DNA of 64,000 bases from Planctomycetota bacterium. GTDB taxonomy: Bacteria; Planctomycetota; Phycisphaerae; WQYP01. The notes below the pieces were generated by a model. That model worked only from the letters and a program-made list of their open reading frames with translations, did no database searches and was not told the origin of the DNA. Made by a program: the position numbers and the translations under genes. Each line of letters opens with the position of its first letter. Positions within the stretch are counted from its first letter, which is position 1. The DNA is taken from assembly GCA_021790385.1 (NCBI GenBank), contig JAJYDW010000001.1, positions 1 to 64,000 of the forward strand. The letters run 5' to 3'. Below, one piece after another: positions 52,826-62,177 of the stretch.

Positions 52826-54165
52826 CTGCGATTTCTTACTGCCACGGACCGGGCGTGTCCGTCAAAGCCTTCCACCATGGCCAACGTTTCAATGGCCGGG
52901 GCACAGGCGGCCAGTGCGGCGGCGTCGAATTCCACCACGCTGATGCGCTTGCGGAAACTTTCCGCCGAAAGGCCGCTGAAAAATCGCGCCGTTCCCGATG
53001 TCGGCAGTACGTGCGATGGACCCGCCAGATAATCGCCCGCGGCCACCGGCGTAGCGATGCCAATAAAAATTGCCCCGGCATGACGAATTTTCGCCGCATC
53101 TCCGGCGCCGTCGCGCGTCATGATCTGCAGGTGCTCCGGGGCCAGGGCGTTGACCATCTCAATAGCCGCAGATGGACTTTCTACCACAATTACCGCGCTG
53201 GCAAATTCCAGGGCCTTGATGGTAATGGCGCAGCGTGAAAGAAGCGCCAACTGCCGATCTACCTGCGCCTGCACCGCGCGGGCCAGCGGTTCTGAACTTG
53301 TTACCAGCAGACAACTGCCTGGCGCGTGTTCGGCCTGGGCCAGCAGTTCCGCGGCGGCTATCTCCGGATTCGCCGTTTCATCCGCCAGCACCACCACTTC
53401 GCTTGGCCCGGCGAAGCTGTCAATATCCACAATGCCAAACAGCTCTTTTTTTGCCAGTTGCACCCACGTATTGCCCGGCCCGACAATTTTATCCACCGCG
53501 GGAATGCTTGCGGTTCCCAGGGCCAAAGCGGCAATGGCCTGCGCTCCGCCTATGGTATAAATTTCGTCAATACCCACCAGTGCTGCCGCAGTCAGCACCG
53601 CCGCTGAAACCTTCCCTTCCCGCAATGGCGTAGTCATGCAGATGCTTTTAACCCCGGCAACCTGGGCCGGCACTGCCGTCATAATCACACTCGACGGATA
53701 CGCCGCCGCTCCGCCCGGAATATACAAACCAACGCGGTCCAGCGGCACATAACGTACCGCCAGGCGGCCGCAGCCGTCTATGGATTCCACCGGTGTTAAC
53801 GCCGCGGGGGCTACCGGCAACATGGCCTGTTGATAGCGGCGGACATTGGCAATGGCCTTGGTCATTGCCGCAACAAACGCCGGATCTGCCTGGGCGCGGG
53901 CGGCAGCAATATGCTCTGCCGGCACGCGCAGTTGCTCGGCCTTGAGCGCCACGTCTTCAAAACGCCGGATGCAGTCCACCACCCCGGCGTCCCCCTCACG
54001 CAAAACCTGGCGGATTATTTGCCGCACCTGCCCGGCCCTGGACTCTCCACCTTCCGCCTGCGCATCTTCCAGCAGCATTGGACGCAGCGAGAGCCGCTGC
54101 TTAATTTGCGCCAGGCGAAGCTGGTCTGCCGGACGGTTGGTATAAAGAATCGGTAACGCTGTCAT
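52822..54165 (-). CDS. hisD: Histidinol dehydrogenase
   Basis: The 447-residue protein catalyses the last two steps of histidine synthesis. Conserved blocks are VGLYIPGGAAAYPSSV, FAGPSEVVVLADETANP, LLAQAEHAPGS (zinc and substrate ligands), LAPEHLQIM and GPSHVLPTSGTARFFSG. Length and motif order are normal. AAGGACAAC precedes the ATG. It is the first gene of a hisD-lpxI pair; other his genes are not adjacent. Confidence 0.97.
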   Translation of the reverse strand: MTALPILYTNRPADQLRLAQIKQRLSLRPMLLEDAQAEGGESRAGQVRQIIRQVLREGDAGVVDCIRRFEDVALKAEQLRVPAEHIAAARAQADPAFVAAMTKAIANVRRYQQAMLPVAPAALTPVESIDGCGRLAVRYVPLDRVGLYIPGGAAAYPSSVIMTAVPAQVAGVKSICMTTPLREGKVSAAVLTAAALVGIDEIYTIGGAQAIAALALGTASIPAVDKIVGPGNTWVQLAKKELFGIVDIDSFAGPSEVVVLADETANPEIAAAELLAQAEHAPGSCLLVTSSEPLARAVQAQVDRQLALLSRCAITIKALEFASAVIVVESPSAAIEMVNALAPEHLQIMTRDGAGDAAKIRHAGAIFIGIATPVAAGDYLAGPSHVLPTSGTARFFSGLSAESFRKRISVVEFDAAALAACAPAIETLAMVEGFDGHARSVAVRNRS

Positions 54166-54363
54166 GTTGTCCTTACCCGGCTGCAGCCGCAGCGGTCAAC
54201 TTCAGTGTGTTTCCCGCCCGCCGCAAAGCCTTTATTATCTTAGTCGCAAGAACGGCCTTGCGAAACTGTGGCTCACCGCCGCCGGTGGGACAAAAACCGG
54301 TGCGAAAATCACCGCGGCTGACCAAGAGGCTTCGGGCCAAACGTATTCAGGAGATTCCAACGC

Positions 54364-55620
54364 ATGTCCGCCATCATTTTATCCATCGGCGATGAATTGG
54401 TTTCCGGTCTTACCGTAAACACCAACGCCACCTGGCTTAGTCGGCAGCTTTCAAGCATCGGCATTTCCACCCTGCGGCAGGTAACCGTTGGGGACGATCA
54501 AAATGCCATTGCCGCAGCCATCCGCGAAGCGTGCAGCCAATGCCCGCTGGTGCTGATTTCCGGCGGACTCGGGCCAACACTCGACGATGTTACCCGCGAG
54601 GCTCTGGCGGCAGCTCTGGGTACAACCCTGGTGGAAGACCCGGCGGCCCTTGGCCAGTTGGAAGCGTTTTTTCAGCGGATTCATCGGCCCATGGCTCCCA
54701 GCAATCGCCGCCAGGCGCAGCGCCCGCTAACCGGGCAGTGCCTGCCCAATTCCTGCGGCACCGCACCGGGCCTATTCGCTTCCACCGGATCAACGGATAT
54801 TTTCGTAGTGCCCGGGGTTCCCTCTGAAATGCAGGCCATGTTTTCCGAATCCATTTTGCCCCGCCTGGGCCGGCACAGCAAAGACATGGTAACACGCACG
54901 TATCGGCTTAACACCTTTGGCATCGGGGAATCGGTCATCGGCCAGCGCATTGCTGATCTGATGGTGCGCGGATCTAACCCATCCATCGGCACCACCGTGC
55001 ATGAAGGTGTGGTTTCCGTGCGGATTTACGCCCGTGGCCCGGCGGTCCTGGCCGATGCGATGGTCCACGAAGCGCGGGAAAAAATTATCAACCGCCTTGG
55101 CAAGGCCATCTTTTCCCAGCAGGATCAATCCCTGGAACAAGCCCTGGCCGCGCTTCTCAACCAATATGGTGCCACCATTGCCGTGGCCGAAAGCTGCACC
55201 GGTGGCCTGCTGGCCCAGATGCTCACCAGCGTGCCGGGCGCATCGCGTTACTTTCAGCGCGGCTGGGTTACCTACAGCGATCGCAGCAAAATTGACGAAT
55301 TAGGTGTTTCGCAGGAGCTTTTACAAACGCATGGAGCGGTGAGCGAACCGGTGGCCGCAGCCATGGCCCAGGGGGCCTTGCCCAAAGCCGCCAGCCAATG
55401 GGCCTTATCCATTACCGGCATCGCCGGGCCGGACGGTGGTACCGCCGAAAAACCCGTGGGGCTGGTTTATATAGGTTTGGCCGGGCCAAAGGGCATCTTT
55501 GTCCGGCGAAATGTTTTTACCGGCGATCGCGGTGGTATCCGCCGCCGCAGCGCCCAAATGGCCATGACCATGCTGCGTCTGCACCTGCAGGGTCTGGACC
55601 CGGATACCGTACTGGCTTAG
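54364..55620 (+). CDS. cinA: CinA-like protein (MoCF domain plus nicotinamide-nucleotide amidase)
   Basis: The 418-residue protein has an N-terminal molybdopterin-binding-like domain (ILSIGDELVSGLTVNTN; LISGGLGPTLDDVTREALA; VPGVPSEMQAMF) and a C-terminal CinA/PncC amidase domain (AVAESCTGGLLAQMLTSVPGAS; SITGIAGPDGGTAEKPVG). It recycles pyridine nucleotides by deamidating NMN and hydrolysing ADP-ribose-like substrates. Catalytic serine, lysine and tyrosine positions appear intact. CAGGAG lies 11 bases before the ATG. It diverges from hisD. Confidence 0.94.
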   Translation: MSAIILSIGDELVSGLTVNTNATWLSRQLSSIGISTLRQVTVGDDQNAIAAAIREACSQCPLVLISGGLGPTLDDVTREALAAALGTTLVEDPAALGQLEAFFQRIHRPMAPSNRRQAQRPLTGQCLPNSCGTAPGLFASTGSTDIFVVPGVPSEMQAMFSESILPRLGRHSKDMVTRTYRLNTFGIGESVIGQRIADLMVRGSNPSIGTTVHEGVVSVRIYARGPAVLADAMVHEAREKIINRLGKAIFSQQDQSLEQALAALLNQYGATIAVAESCTGGLLAQMLTSVPGASRYFQRGWVTYSDRSKIDELGVSQELLQTHGAVSEPVAAAMAQGALPKAASQWALSITGIAGPDGGTAEKPVGLVYIGLAGPKGIFVRRNVFTGDRGGIRRRSAQMAMTMLRLHLQGLDPDTVLA

Positions 55621-55727
55621 GCACAGTACGTATAAACCTTCCACCGTATCCAACATGCAATGCCTTGGGCCCTGATGACCACAGCCACCACCCCTTGGTG
55701 CCGCTGCGATCCAGGCCAGATACACCT

Positions 55728-57146
55728 CTATTGCAGTAGCGCCAGACCGTCATCCAGGCTGCGGCAAATATGCACTTCCATGCCGGCTTTTTGGGCATCG
55801 GCCACCGCCTGTCGGTCGGCAGAACTGTTGGGCCCCGCTATCAGCACGCGCTTAAAACCCAGCCGGGCCGCTTCGCCCAGCCGTTGCGGCAGATAGCTGA
55901 TGGCTCGAAATTCTCCCAGCAAACCCAGTTCACCCATTACCAGGCTGCGTGCCGGCAGGCCGCGTCTGGTATGCGAACCGGCAATGGCCAAAGCAATGGC
56001 AGCATCTGCGGATGGGTCGGCAATCTTGATTCCGCCAACCACGTTGGCAAACACATCGCGATCCACCAGCCGCAGGCCCGCACGTTTTTCCAGCACCGCA
56101 ATAATCATGGCCACGCGGTTGGCATCGCACCCGCTTACCTTTCGCCGCGCCGCCCCCAGCATGCTTTCCGCGGTAAGGGCCTGAATTTCCACCGGCAGCA
56201 CCCGTGTACCCTGCAATGCCGCCGTAACCACGCTGCCGCACGCCAGGCCCGAATGAGATTCCAGAAATAGCAGGGCTGCATTTTCAATGGGGTCCAGTCC
56301 GCGCAGGCCCATGCGGAACAGTCCCACTTCCAGGGTGTTGCCGTAACGATTTTTTACGCAGCGTACGATCCGATGGTCATGGTGCGTGTCCCCTTCAAAG
56401 TACAGTACGGTATCTACCACGTGTTCCAGCAATTTCGGCCCGGCCAGCATTCCCTGTTTGGTAACATGTCCCACCAGGCACACCGCGCTGCCGCCGGCTT
56501 TGGCCAGGGCCACCATTTCTGTGCAGCAGTCTTTGAGCTGGGAAATAGATCCGGGGGCGGATAAATTCGACGGTTCATAAATCATCTGCACTGAATCGAT
56601 GATGCACAAATGCGGCCGATGTTTTTGAATGGCCCGGCTGATGTGTTCCAGATTGCTTTGCGCCAGAATCAGCAGGTTGCCGTGGCCGGCACCCAGCCGC
56701 CTGGCCCGCAGTTGAATCTGCTGGGCGGATTCCTCGCTGGTTACGTACAGCACCAACCGCCCCTGGCGGGCCATCTGATCGCCGGCCTGAATCATCAACG
56801 TGGATTTTCCAATGCCCGGATTCCCGCCCAGCAATATCGCCGATCCGGGTACCACCCCGCCGCCCAGCACCCGGTCAAACTCCGCCATGCCGGTGGGCAT
56901 GCGGGCCACTTCCAGTTCCGGTATCTGATCCACCGGCAATGCCTGCGCATCCTGATCGCCGGCATTAGTACCCCAGGTGGATTTTCCAGATGAATTGACC
57001 ACGCCCCGCGGTCGATGCGGGTCCTGGGCAGCTTCGGTGATTTGTTCCAGAGAATCCCAGGAATCGCAATCCGGACATTTGCCCATCCATTTGGGCTGCA
57101 TGGCGCCACAAGATCGGCACACAAAATAAGTTTTAGGTTTGGCCAT
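55728..57146 (-). CDS. radA: DNA repair protein RadA/Sms
   Basis: The 472-residue protein has an N-terminal C4 zinc finger (CRSCGAMQPKWMGKCPDC), a RecA-like ATPase with Walker A GGNPGIGKST and the RadA-specific VKNRYGNTLEVGLF, and a C-terminal Lon-protease-like domain without active site. It promotes branch migration during recombination. The start at 57146 matches the family N-terminus MAKPKTYFVC; an in-frame extension to 57203 is not supported. It converges with cinA. Confidence 0.96.
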   Translation of the reverse strand: MAKPKTYFVCRSCGAMQPKWMGKCPDCDSWDSLEQITEAAQDPHRPRGVVNSSGKSTWGTNAGDQDAQALPVDQIPELEVARMPTGMAEFDRVLGGGVVPGSAILLGGNPGIGKSTLMIQAGDQMARQGRLVLYVTSEESAQQIQLRARRLGAGHGNLLILAQSNLEHISRAIQKHRPHLCIIDSVQMIYEPSNLSAPGSISQLKDCCTEMVALAKAGGSAVCLVGHVTKQGMLAGPKLLEHVVDTVLYFEGDTHHDHRIVRCVKNRYGNTLEVGLFRMGLRGLDPIENAALLFLESHSGLACGSVVTAALQGTRVLPVEIQALTAESMLGAARRKVSGCDANRVAMIIAVLEKRAGLRLVDRDVFANVVGGIKIADPSADAAIALAIAGSHTRRGLPARSLVMGELGLLGEFRAISYLPQRLGEAARLGFKRVLIAGPNSSADRQAVADAQKAGMEVHICRSLDDGLALLQ

Positions 57147-57378
57147 GGCCCGGATTATACTGTTTTTGTCCCCTGCCGTGCCCAACTCCAACTCCAATCG
57201 CATGAGTGTAGCACAGATATTCTAGTCTGTGGTCGTGAAGCGCTACTCTTACCTGACGCGATCTTTTTTTGGGAGGGGGCGGACATCTTGTTCGCCATGG
57301 GAGCAAGGCCAGTCTCATCCACAAAATTATCCCCTGGGACCGCAGGCATACTGACCGCTGAAAGCTGACCGCTGATAG
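57147..57378. other. Intergenic region with dispersed inverted and direct repeats
   Basis: 232 bases between radA and the cold-shock gene on the same strand. CACAGA-tattctag-TCTGTG (57212-57231) is an inverted repeat with an 8-base loop. CTGACCGCTGAAAGCTGACC followed by GCTGATAG (57351-57377) is a tandem-like motif that also occurs in part near 46180 and 49578. No promoter is obvious. Confidence 0.45.
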
Positions 57379-57591
57379 TCAATCCGGCACTCGCCGCACG
57401 TTGGCGGCCTTGATGCCTTTAGGGCCGGCCTGGGATTCAAACTCTACCACATCGCCCGCCCGTAACGATCGATACCCTTCCGCAAGTATGGAGGAATGAT
57501 GGACGAAGATATCCTGGTTATTTTTGTCACGGATAAAGCCAAACCCCTTGCGGCTGTTGAACCATTTGACTATTCCTGTGCTACTGCTCAT
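57379..57591 (-). CDS. Cold-shock domain protein
   Basis: The 70-residue protein is a single cold-shock domain with RNP1 (KGFGFIRD) and RNP2 (DIFVHHS). It binds single-stranded RNA or DNA and acts as an RNA chaperone. GAGGTGCGTT precedes the ATG at 57591; an ATG at 57603 is in frame but has no ribosome site of its own. It diverges from purB. Confidence 0.94.
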   Translation of the reverse strand: MSSSTGIVKWFNSRKGFGFIRDKNNQDIFVHHSSILAEGYRSLRAGDVVEFESQAGPKGIKAANVRRVPD

Positions 57592-57910
57592 AACGCACCT
57601 CATTTACAATCACAAAGCGATGCATGAGAGTTCGCCGGCCCCCGCCGCCAGCATACTAACCTCCGCGGAGTCCGACTGCATACAACCCAAAATCTGGCCG
57701 ATCACACACAGATATGTGTATCTGCAACCCATAAATTACAAGATGGCTCTGGTCGAGTCAAGCCCCTTGGAAATCCGCAGACGTCGCCGACGGGGCCTCG
57801 TCTCCAGCGGGGAATCCTCTGCGGCAGCACTTGCGGACAATTCAAGTCCGCGGGATTTTATGCTATTATTCATCCAGTTTCAGGTCGGAGCATTTTTTAA
57901 GGATATGCCG
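57592..57910. other. Divergent intergenic region between the cold-shock gene and purB
   Basis: 319 bases. A perfect hairpin GCGGAC-aattcaa-GTCCGC (57833-57851), followed by GGGATTTTAT, lies about 60 bases before purB; it could be a leader element or a weak terminator. The + strand frame is open from 57524 through this region into purB, but the residues are not adenylosuccinate-lyase-like and no ribosome site supports an early start. Confidence 0.4.
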
Positions 57911-59350
57911 ATGTCACCAACCAATTCCCCTCATGTCTACGAAAATCCACTGGTCTCCCGCAATGCTTCCGCCGAGATGCTGGAAGTATTTTCGCCCCAG
58001 CGCAAATTTTCAACTTGGCGCAGAATCTGGCTGGCCCTGGCGGAAGCGGAAAAAGAGTTGGGGCTGCCCATTACGGAAGAACAGCTTCAGCAGATGCGCG
58101 CCCACTTGGATGACATTGACTATCATGAAGCCGCCCGGCAGGAGCAACGGCTTCGCCATGACCTGATGGCCCATCTGCAGACATTTGCCAAGGCGGCCCC
58201 GTTGGCCAAACCGATTCTTCATCTGGGCGCGACCTCCATGGATGTGGTGGACAACACCGATGTGCTGCTGCTGCGCGACGGACTGCAAATTATCCGCCTG
58301 AAGCTGGCCAATCTCATTGACAGCCTGGCCCGCTTTGCCCAGCAGTGGAAAGACCTGCCTTCGCTCTCCTACACCCATTTGCAGCCGGCCCAGCCCAGCA
58401 CCATGGGCAAGCGGGCCGTTTTATGGTGCTATGACTTTGTGCTGGCTTTGGCAGATATTGAATTGCGGATGGAAACGCTGATGCTGCGCGGCATTAAAGG
58501 CACCACCGGCACGCAGGCATCTTTTCTGGAATTATTTGATGGCGACCATGAGAAGGTCAAACGGCTGGAAAAACTGGTGGCCGAGCGGCTGGGGTTTCAG
58601 CGCGTTCATCCGGTAACCGGCCAGACCTACCCACGAGTGATGGATGCCCAGATTCTGGCCAGTTTGGCGGTCGTGGCCGCCGCAGCGCAGAAAATGGCCC
58701 AGGATATCCGCATACTTGCGGCATTTAAGGAACTGGATGAACCGATGGAAGATGAGCAGGTGGGTTCGTCGGCCATGGCCTACAAACGCAATCCGGTTTT
58801 AAGCGAACGCGTCACCGGGTTGGCCCGCTGGCTTATGGGAATGGCCCTGCAACCCATGCTGACTGCGGGGCAGCAGATGTTTGAACGCAGCCTGGACGAT
58901 TCCTCGAACAAGCGATTGTCGGTGCCGGAGGCGTTTCTATCCGCGGATGCCATTTTGGATATTTTAATCTATGTCGTTCGTGGCATGGTGGTCCATGTTC
59001 GCGTTATTAACCAGCGGCTGATGGCGGAACTGCCGTTCATGGCTACCGAAAATATTCTTATGGCGGCCACCAAGGCCGGTGGAGACCGCCAAGACCTGCA
59101 CGAAAAAATTCGCAAGCATTCGCTCTCTGCGGCTCGCCACGTGAAGGATATGGGGTTAGAAAATGATCTGCTGTTGCGACTGCGGCAGGATCCGGCCTTT
59201 GCCGGGGTGGAACTTGATAAAATCATGGAACCGCGACATTACATCGGGCGCTCGGTGGAGCAGGTGGACGAGTTTATCGCCCACACCGTGCAACCGATCC
59301 GCGATCGTTACGTAGGTAGATTGGAGCATCAGGTGGCATTGAAGGTGTAA
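57911..59350 (+). CDS. purB: Adenylosuccinate lyase
   Basis: The 479-residue protein belongs to the fumarase/aspartase superfamily and cleaves SAICAR and adenylosuccinate in purine synthesis. Family marks are LGATSMDVVDNTD, SYTHLQPAQPSTMGKRA and the signature GSSAMAYKRNP, in which alanine replaces the usual proline before YK. The ATG at 57911 follows AAGGA with seven-base spacing; another ATG at 57905 is too close to that site. It resembles the longer (eukaryote-like) adenylosuccinate lyases. It is followed after 31 bases by an exported protein. Confidence 0.93.
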   Translation: MSPTNSPHVYENPLVSRNASAEMLEVFSPQRKFSTWRRIWLALAEAEKELGLPITEEQLQQMRAHLDDIDYHEAARQEQRLRHDLMAHLQTFAKAAPLAKPILHLGATSMDVVDNTDVLLLRDGLQIIRLKLANLIDSLARFAQQWKDLPSLSYTHLQPAQPSTMGKRAVLWCYDFVLALADIELRMETLMLRGIKGTTGTQASFLELFDGDHEKVKRLEKLVAERLGFQRVHPVTGQTYPRVMDAQILASLAVVAAAAQKMAQDIRILAAFKELDEPMEDEQVGSSAMAYKRNPVLSERVTGLARWLMGMALQPMLTAGQQMFERSLDDSSNKRLSVPEAFLSADAILDILIYVVRGMVVHVRVINQRLMAELPFMATENILMAATKAGGDRQDLHEKIRKHSLSAARHVKDMGLENDLLLRLRQDPAFAGVELDKIMEPRHYIGRSVEQVDEFIAHTVQPIRDRYVGRLEHQVALKV

Positions 59351-59381
59351 TGCCGCGCAGGCCGGATTCCGGAGAAAGTCG

Positions 59382-60530
59382 ATGACGCATCAATCGCGAA
59401 TGGTGTTGGGCGTGATGTTGGCAGTGGTGGCGCTGGGTGTGCGCCCGGATTGGGCGGCGGCACCCGCTGCGGCCAGGTCAGACCGTGCCATATATTTGCA
59501 GCGGATGCTCGCCCAGCGCATCAGCTTGAATCTCAAAACCTGTACACTGCGGCGGGCCTTTTCAACGCTGGCCGATACGGCTCGCATCTCCATTGACGTG
59601 CAGCAGCGCGTCTACCAGCTTTTGCCGCTCGGTGGCCGTACCCGGATCAGCGCCCGATTCAAAAATGTTTCGGTACAGGCGGCCATGGAGTCCATTGTCG
59701 GCCAACTGGCGTTGCGCATTCGTCCGGTGGGCGGGCGGCTGGTGGTCATGCCGTCCCGGGCCTTGCGGCGCACGGGACGCCGGGCCACCTGGATGGAACT
59801 GAAACTGCTGCGTGCCTTGCATGGATTAACCATAACGAATATGGGCAGAAATTGGCCGGCGGATTTGTCGGCGCAGCTTCACCAGCCGCTGTCCGCGCCA
59901 CGGTTGCCGATGGTGTCCGCGGCATTGCAGAGCACGGCTCTGGCGGCGGTGCGCCGAGAATTGCCGGAATCCGCGGCGGCGGCATTGAATACGTATGCCA
60001 GAGCTTTGCACCGCATATGGTATATCCACCATAATCGCATTTTTGTAACCAGCACCACCCGGTGGGTCCGCCACCAGTTGCATCGGCCGGTATTTCTTCA
60101 CGTCGCCGATGCTCCTCTGCAGGTCGTGCTTTCCGATCTTGCCCGGACGACGGGCGTATGGTGTGCCCCGGCCCCCGGCTTATACCTGGCCATTCCGACG
60201 GTGAATGTGAGTTCCAATGGCGGCAGTGCCGAACAGACCCTGGCGGCCATCAGCGGAGCCACCGGCATGATCTGGCGGATTCGCAGAGAACATCTGGTGA
60301 TCGCGCCGCCCCGGCCATTGACTGCCGCGGAGCCGCGGGGACGCGATCCGATCGTGGGAATGATTCGCATTCCTCTGGCGGATGGAATTCACCTGAATTT
60401 ATTTGTCAGGAAATCACAATTGTCTGTCGACGTGCGCAAGCGTCTGGGAGCCAGATTACAGCACGACCTGGTTCTGCTGGGCACACAACTTATTCCGACC
60501 ACAAAGCCGTCGCCGGAAAAACGCCCCTGA
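59382..60530 (+). CDS. Exported protein with two secretin/TonB short N-terminal (STN)-like repeats
   Basis: The 382-residue protein has a signal peptide (MVLGVMLAVVALGV, cleavage near WAA-A). Two similar segments follow. The first (about 45-125) reads ISLNLKTCTLRRAFSTLADTARISI...VSVQAAMESIVGQLALRIRPVGGRLVV. The second (about 235-305) reads RPVFLHVADAPLQVVLSDLARTTGVWCAPAPG...GSAEQTLAAISGATGMIWRIRREHLVI. Both match the STN/AMIN-like pattern (aL..la..tg......l.......) of secretin N-terminal domains, without the secretin barrel. GGAGAAAGTCG precedes the ATG. Role unknown; planctomycetes carry many such stand-alone proteins. Confidence 0.65.
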   Translation: MTHQSRMVLGVMLAVVALGVRPDWAAAPAAARSDRAIYLQRMLAQRISLNLKTCTLRRAFSTLADTARISIDVQQRVYQLLPLGGRTRISARFKNVSVQAAMESIVGQLALRIRPVGGRLVVMPSRALRRTGRRATWMELKLLRALHGLTITNMGRNWPADLSAQLHQPLSAPRLPMVSAALQSTALAAVRRELPESAAAALNTYARALHRIWYIHHNRIFVTSTTRWVRHQLHRPVFLHVADAPLQVVLSDLARTTGVWCAPAPGLYLAIPTVNVSSNGGSAEQTLAAISGATGMIWRIRREHLVIAPPRPLTAAEPRGRDPIVGMIRIPLADGIHLNLFVRKSQLSVDVRKRLGARLQHDLVLLGTQLIPTTKPSPEKRP

Positions 60531-60647
60531 CCGCCCCGGCCACTGCACGGCCATGCAAGGCTCTGTCAACCTATGAGGCCCATATCTGGGGTCTGGTAGG
60601 TTTGAGGGGACGTGCTTTTTTGGATACACGTAGTCAGGAGGTTATTT

Positions 60648-62075
60648 CTGTCCATTTACCTGCACTGGTTCAGACGCGATTTTCGAGTGCATGACAACAC
60701 GGCCTTGGCGGCGGCGGCGCGGCTGGCGGATGCCGTGGTGGGGGTTTTTGTTGTTGATACCCGCTGGTTTCCCGCCACTGCCGGGTGTATGGGGCCATTT
60801 CAGGCGGGTTTCTGGCTCGCGGCGCTGACCGAATTGCGACAGGGATTGCTCGCTTTAAATATCCCATTGAAAATTGTGACCACTGCGGACCCCGCTGCTG
60901 CTCTTGTCGCCATGGCCAGGCAACTTGGTGCGGACGGCATTACCTTCAACAAAGAGTATGAGCCTCGCCAATTGGCGCTGGATCGACGGCTGACGCGGTT
61001 GGCCCAGGACGCAGGCGTCAAGGTGCGGGCGTGCAAAGATGGCGTCATTTTCGAGGAATTTGAACTGCTGACAGGGTCGGAAAGTGTGTACCACGTGTTT
61101 TCACCGTACAAGCGGGCCTGGCTGGCGGCCCTGGAGCACAACCCGGTGCAGTCTACCAGACTGCCGAGCAAAAGCGCCACGTTACGGTGCGCCGCGGATA
61201 CGGTGCCCGCGCCCCGTGCTTTAGGTTATGGTGATGTGAAAAATACCTTGCCCACCGGCGAATCTGGTGCAGCCGCGATGCTGGCCAACTTTATCGCACA
61301 GCCCATTCGGGAGTATGCCACGCAGCGAAATTTTCCTGCGGCGGATGGTAGTTCGCGGCTTTCGGCGCATCTCAACGCCGGCACTATTTCCATCCGGCAG
61401 TGCGTCCTGGCAGCCTTGCACGCCGGAGCCGCTGATGACAAATACAGCGACGCAGCCACCTGGCTGGCAGAATTAATCTGGCGCGAATTCTATCGCATGA
61501 TTCTGTTTCATTATCCGCATACAGTAACCGCAGCGTTTCAGCGGCGATACGCCACGCTGGCCTGGCCCGCACGACCGGATCGTGTAACCGCCTGGAGTCG
61601 TGGTGAAACTGGATATCCCATTGTAGATGCCGCTATGCGCTCTCTGGTTGCCACCGGCTGGATGCACAATCGGCTGCGCATGATTGCGGCCATGTTTCTG
61701 GTGAAGGATTTGGATGTCGATTGGCGCGTGGGCGAAAACTTTTTTCGCCAATGGCTCTGCGATTATGACCAGGCCAGTAACGTGGGAGGATGGCAATGGA
61801 GCGCCGGCACCGGCACCGATGCGGCACCCTACTTTCGAGTGATGAATCCGATCTTGCAGGGCCGGCGTTTTGATCCGCACGCTATTTTCGTCCGGCGCTG
61901 GTTGCCCGAACTTGGCCAGGTCCCTGGCCAAAGTATCCATCAGCCGTGGCTCATGCCTCCGTCTTTACAAAAGCAGGCGGGGTGTATCATAGGCCGCAAC
62001 TATCCGGCACCGGTAGTGGATCATGGGCAGGCTCGGCAGGCGGCTATTGCCCGGTTTAAGAATTTATCTCCCTGA
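60648..62075 (+). CDS. phr: Deoxyribodipyrimidine photolyase (CPD class I type), apparent CTG start
   Basis: The protein has about 475 residues. The N-terminal Rossmann-like antenna domain starts IYLHWFRRDFRVHDNTAL. The C-terminal FAD domain carries WLAELIWREFYRMIL, GYPIVDAAMRSLVATGWMHN RLRM, and ASNVGGWQWSAGTGTDAAPYFRVMNP. It repairs UV-induced pyrimidine dimers with blue light. AGGAGG (60636-60641) is followed six bases later by CTG at 60648, exactly before SIYLHWFRRD; no ATG, GTG or TTG lies at a usable place. A GTG at 60612 is in frame but far upstream of the ribosome site. A CTG start is therefore the best reading. Confidence 0.9.
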   Translation: MSIYLHWFRRDFRVHDNTALAAAARLADAVVGVFVVDTRWFPATAGCMGPFQAGFWLAALTELRQGLLALNIPLKIVTTADPAAALVAMARQLGADGITFNKEYEPRQLALDRRLTRLAQDAGVKVRACKDGVIFEEFELLTGSESVYHVFSPYKRAWLAALEHNPVQSTRLPSKSATLRCAADTVPAPRALGYGDVKNTLPTGESGAAAMLANFIAQPIREYATQRNFPAADGSSRLSAHLNAGTISIRQCVLAALHAGAADDKYSDAATWLAELIWREFYRMILFHYPHTVTAAFQRRYATLAWPARPDRVTAWSRGETGYPIVDAAMRSLVATGWMHNRLRMIAAMFLVKDLDVDWRVGENFFRQWLCDYDQASNVGGWQWSAGTGTDAAPYFRVMNPILQGRRFDPHAIFVRRWLPELGQVPGQSIHQPWLMPPSLQKQAGCIIGRNYPAPVVDHGQARQAAIARFKNLSP

Positions 62076-62177
62076 AGGCGGCCCGGCGGCCGGAGTTTCA
62101 GCAGGTTCAGCCGGTGCGGCGCCAAAGAAGTTGTGAATGGTTCGCTGGTGGCAATCTGCTAAGGTTGGAATCGATTC

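Noticed and set aside
57524-57910. N-terminal extension of adenylosuccinate lyase
   Set aside because: The frame is open by chance over the divergent promoter region; the ribosome site AAGGA and family homology start at 57911.
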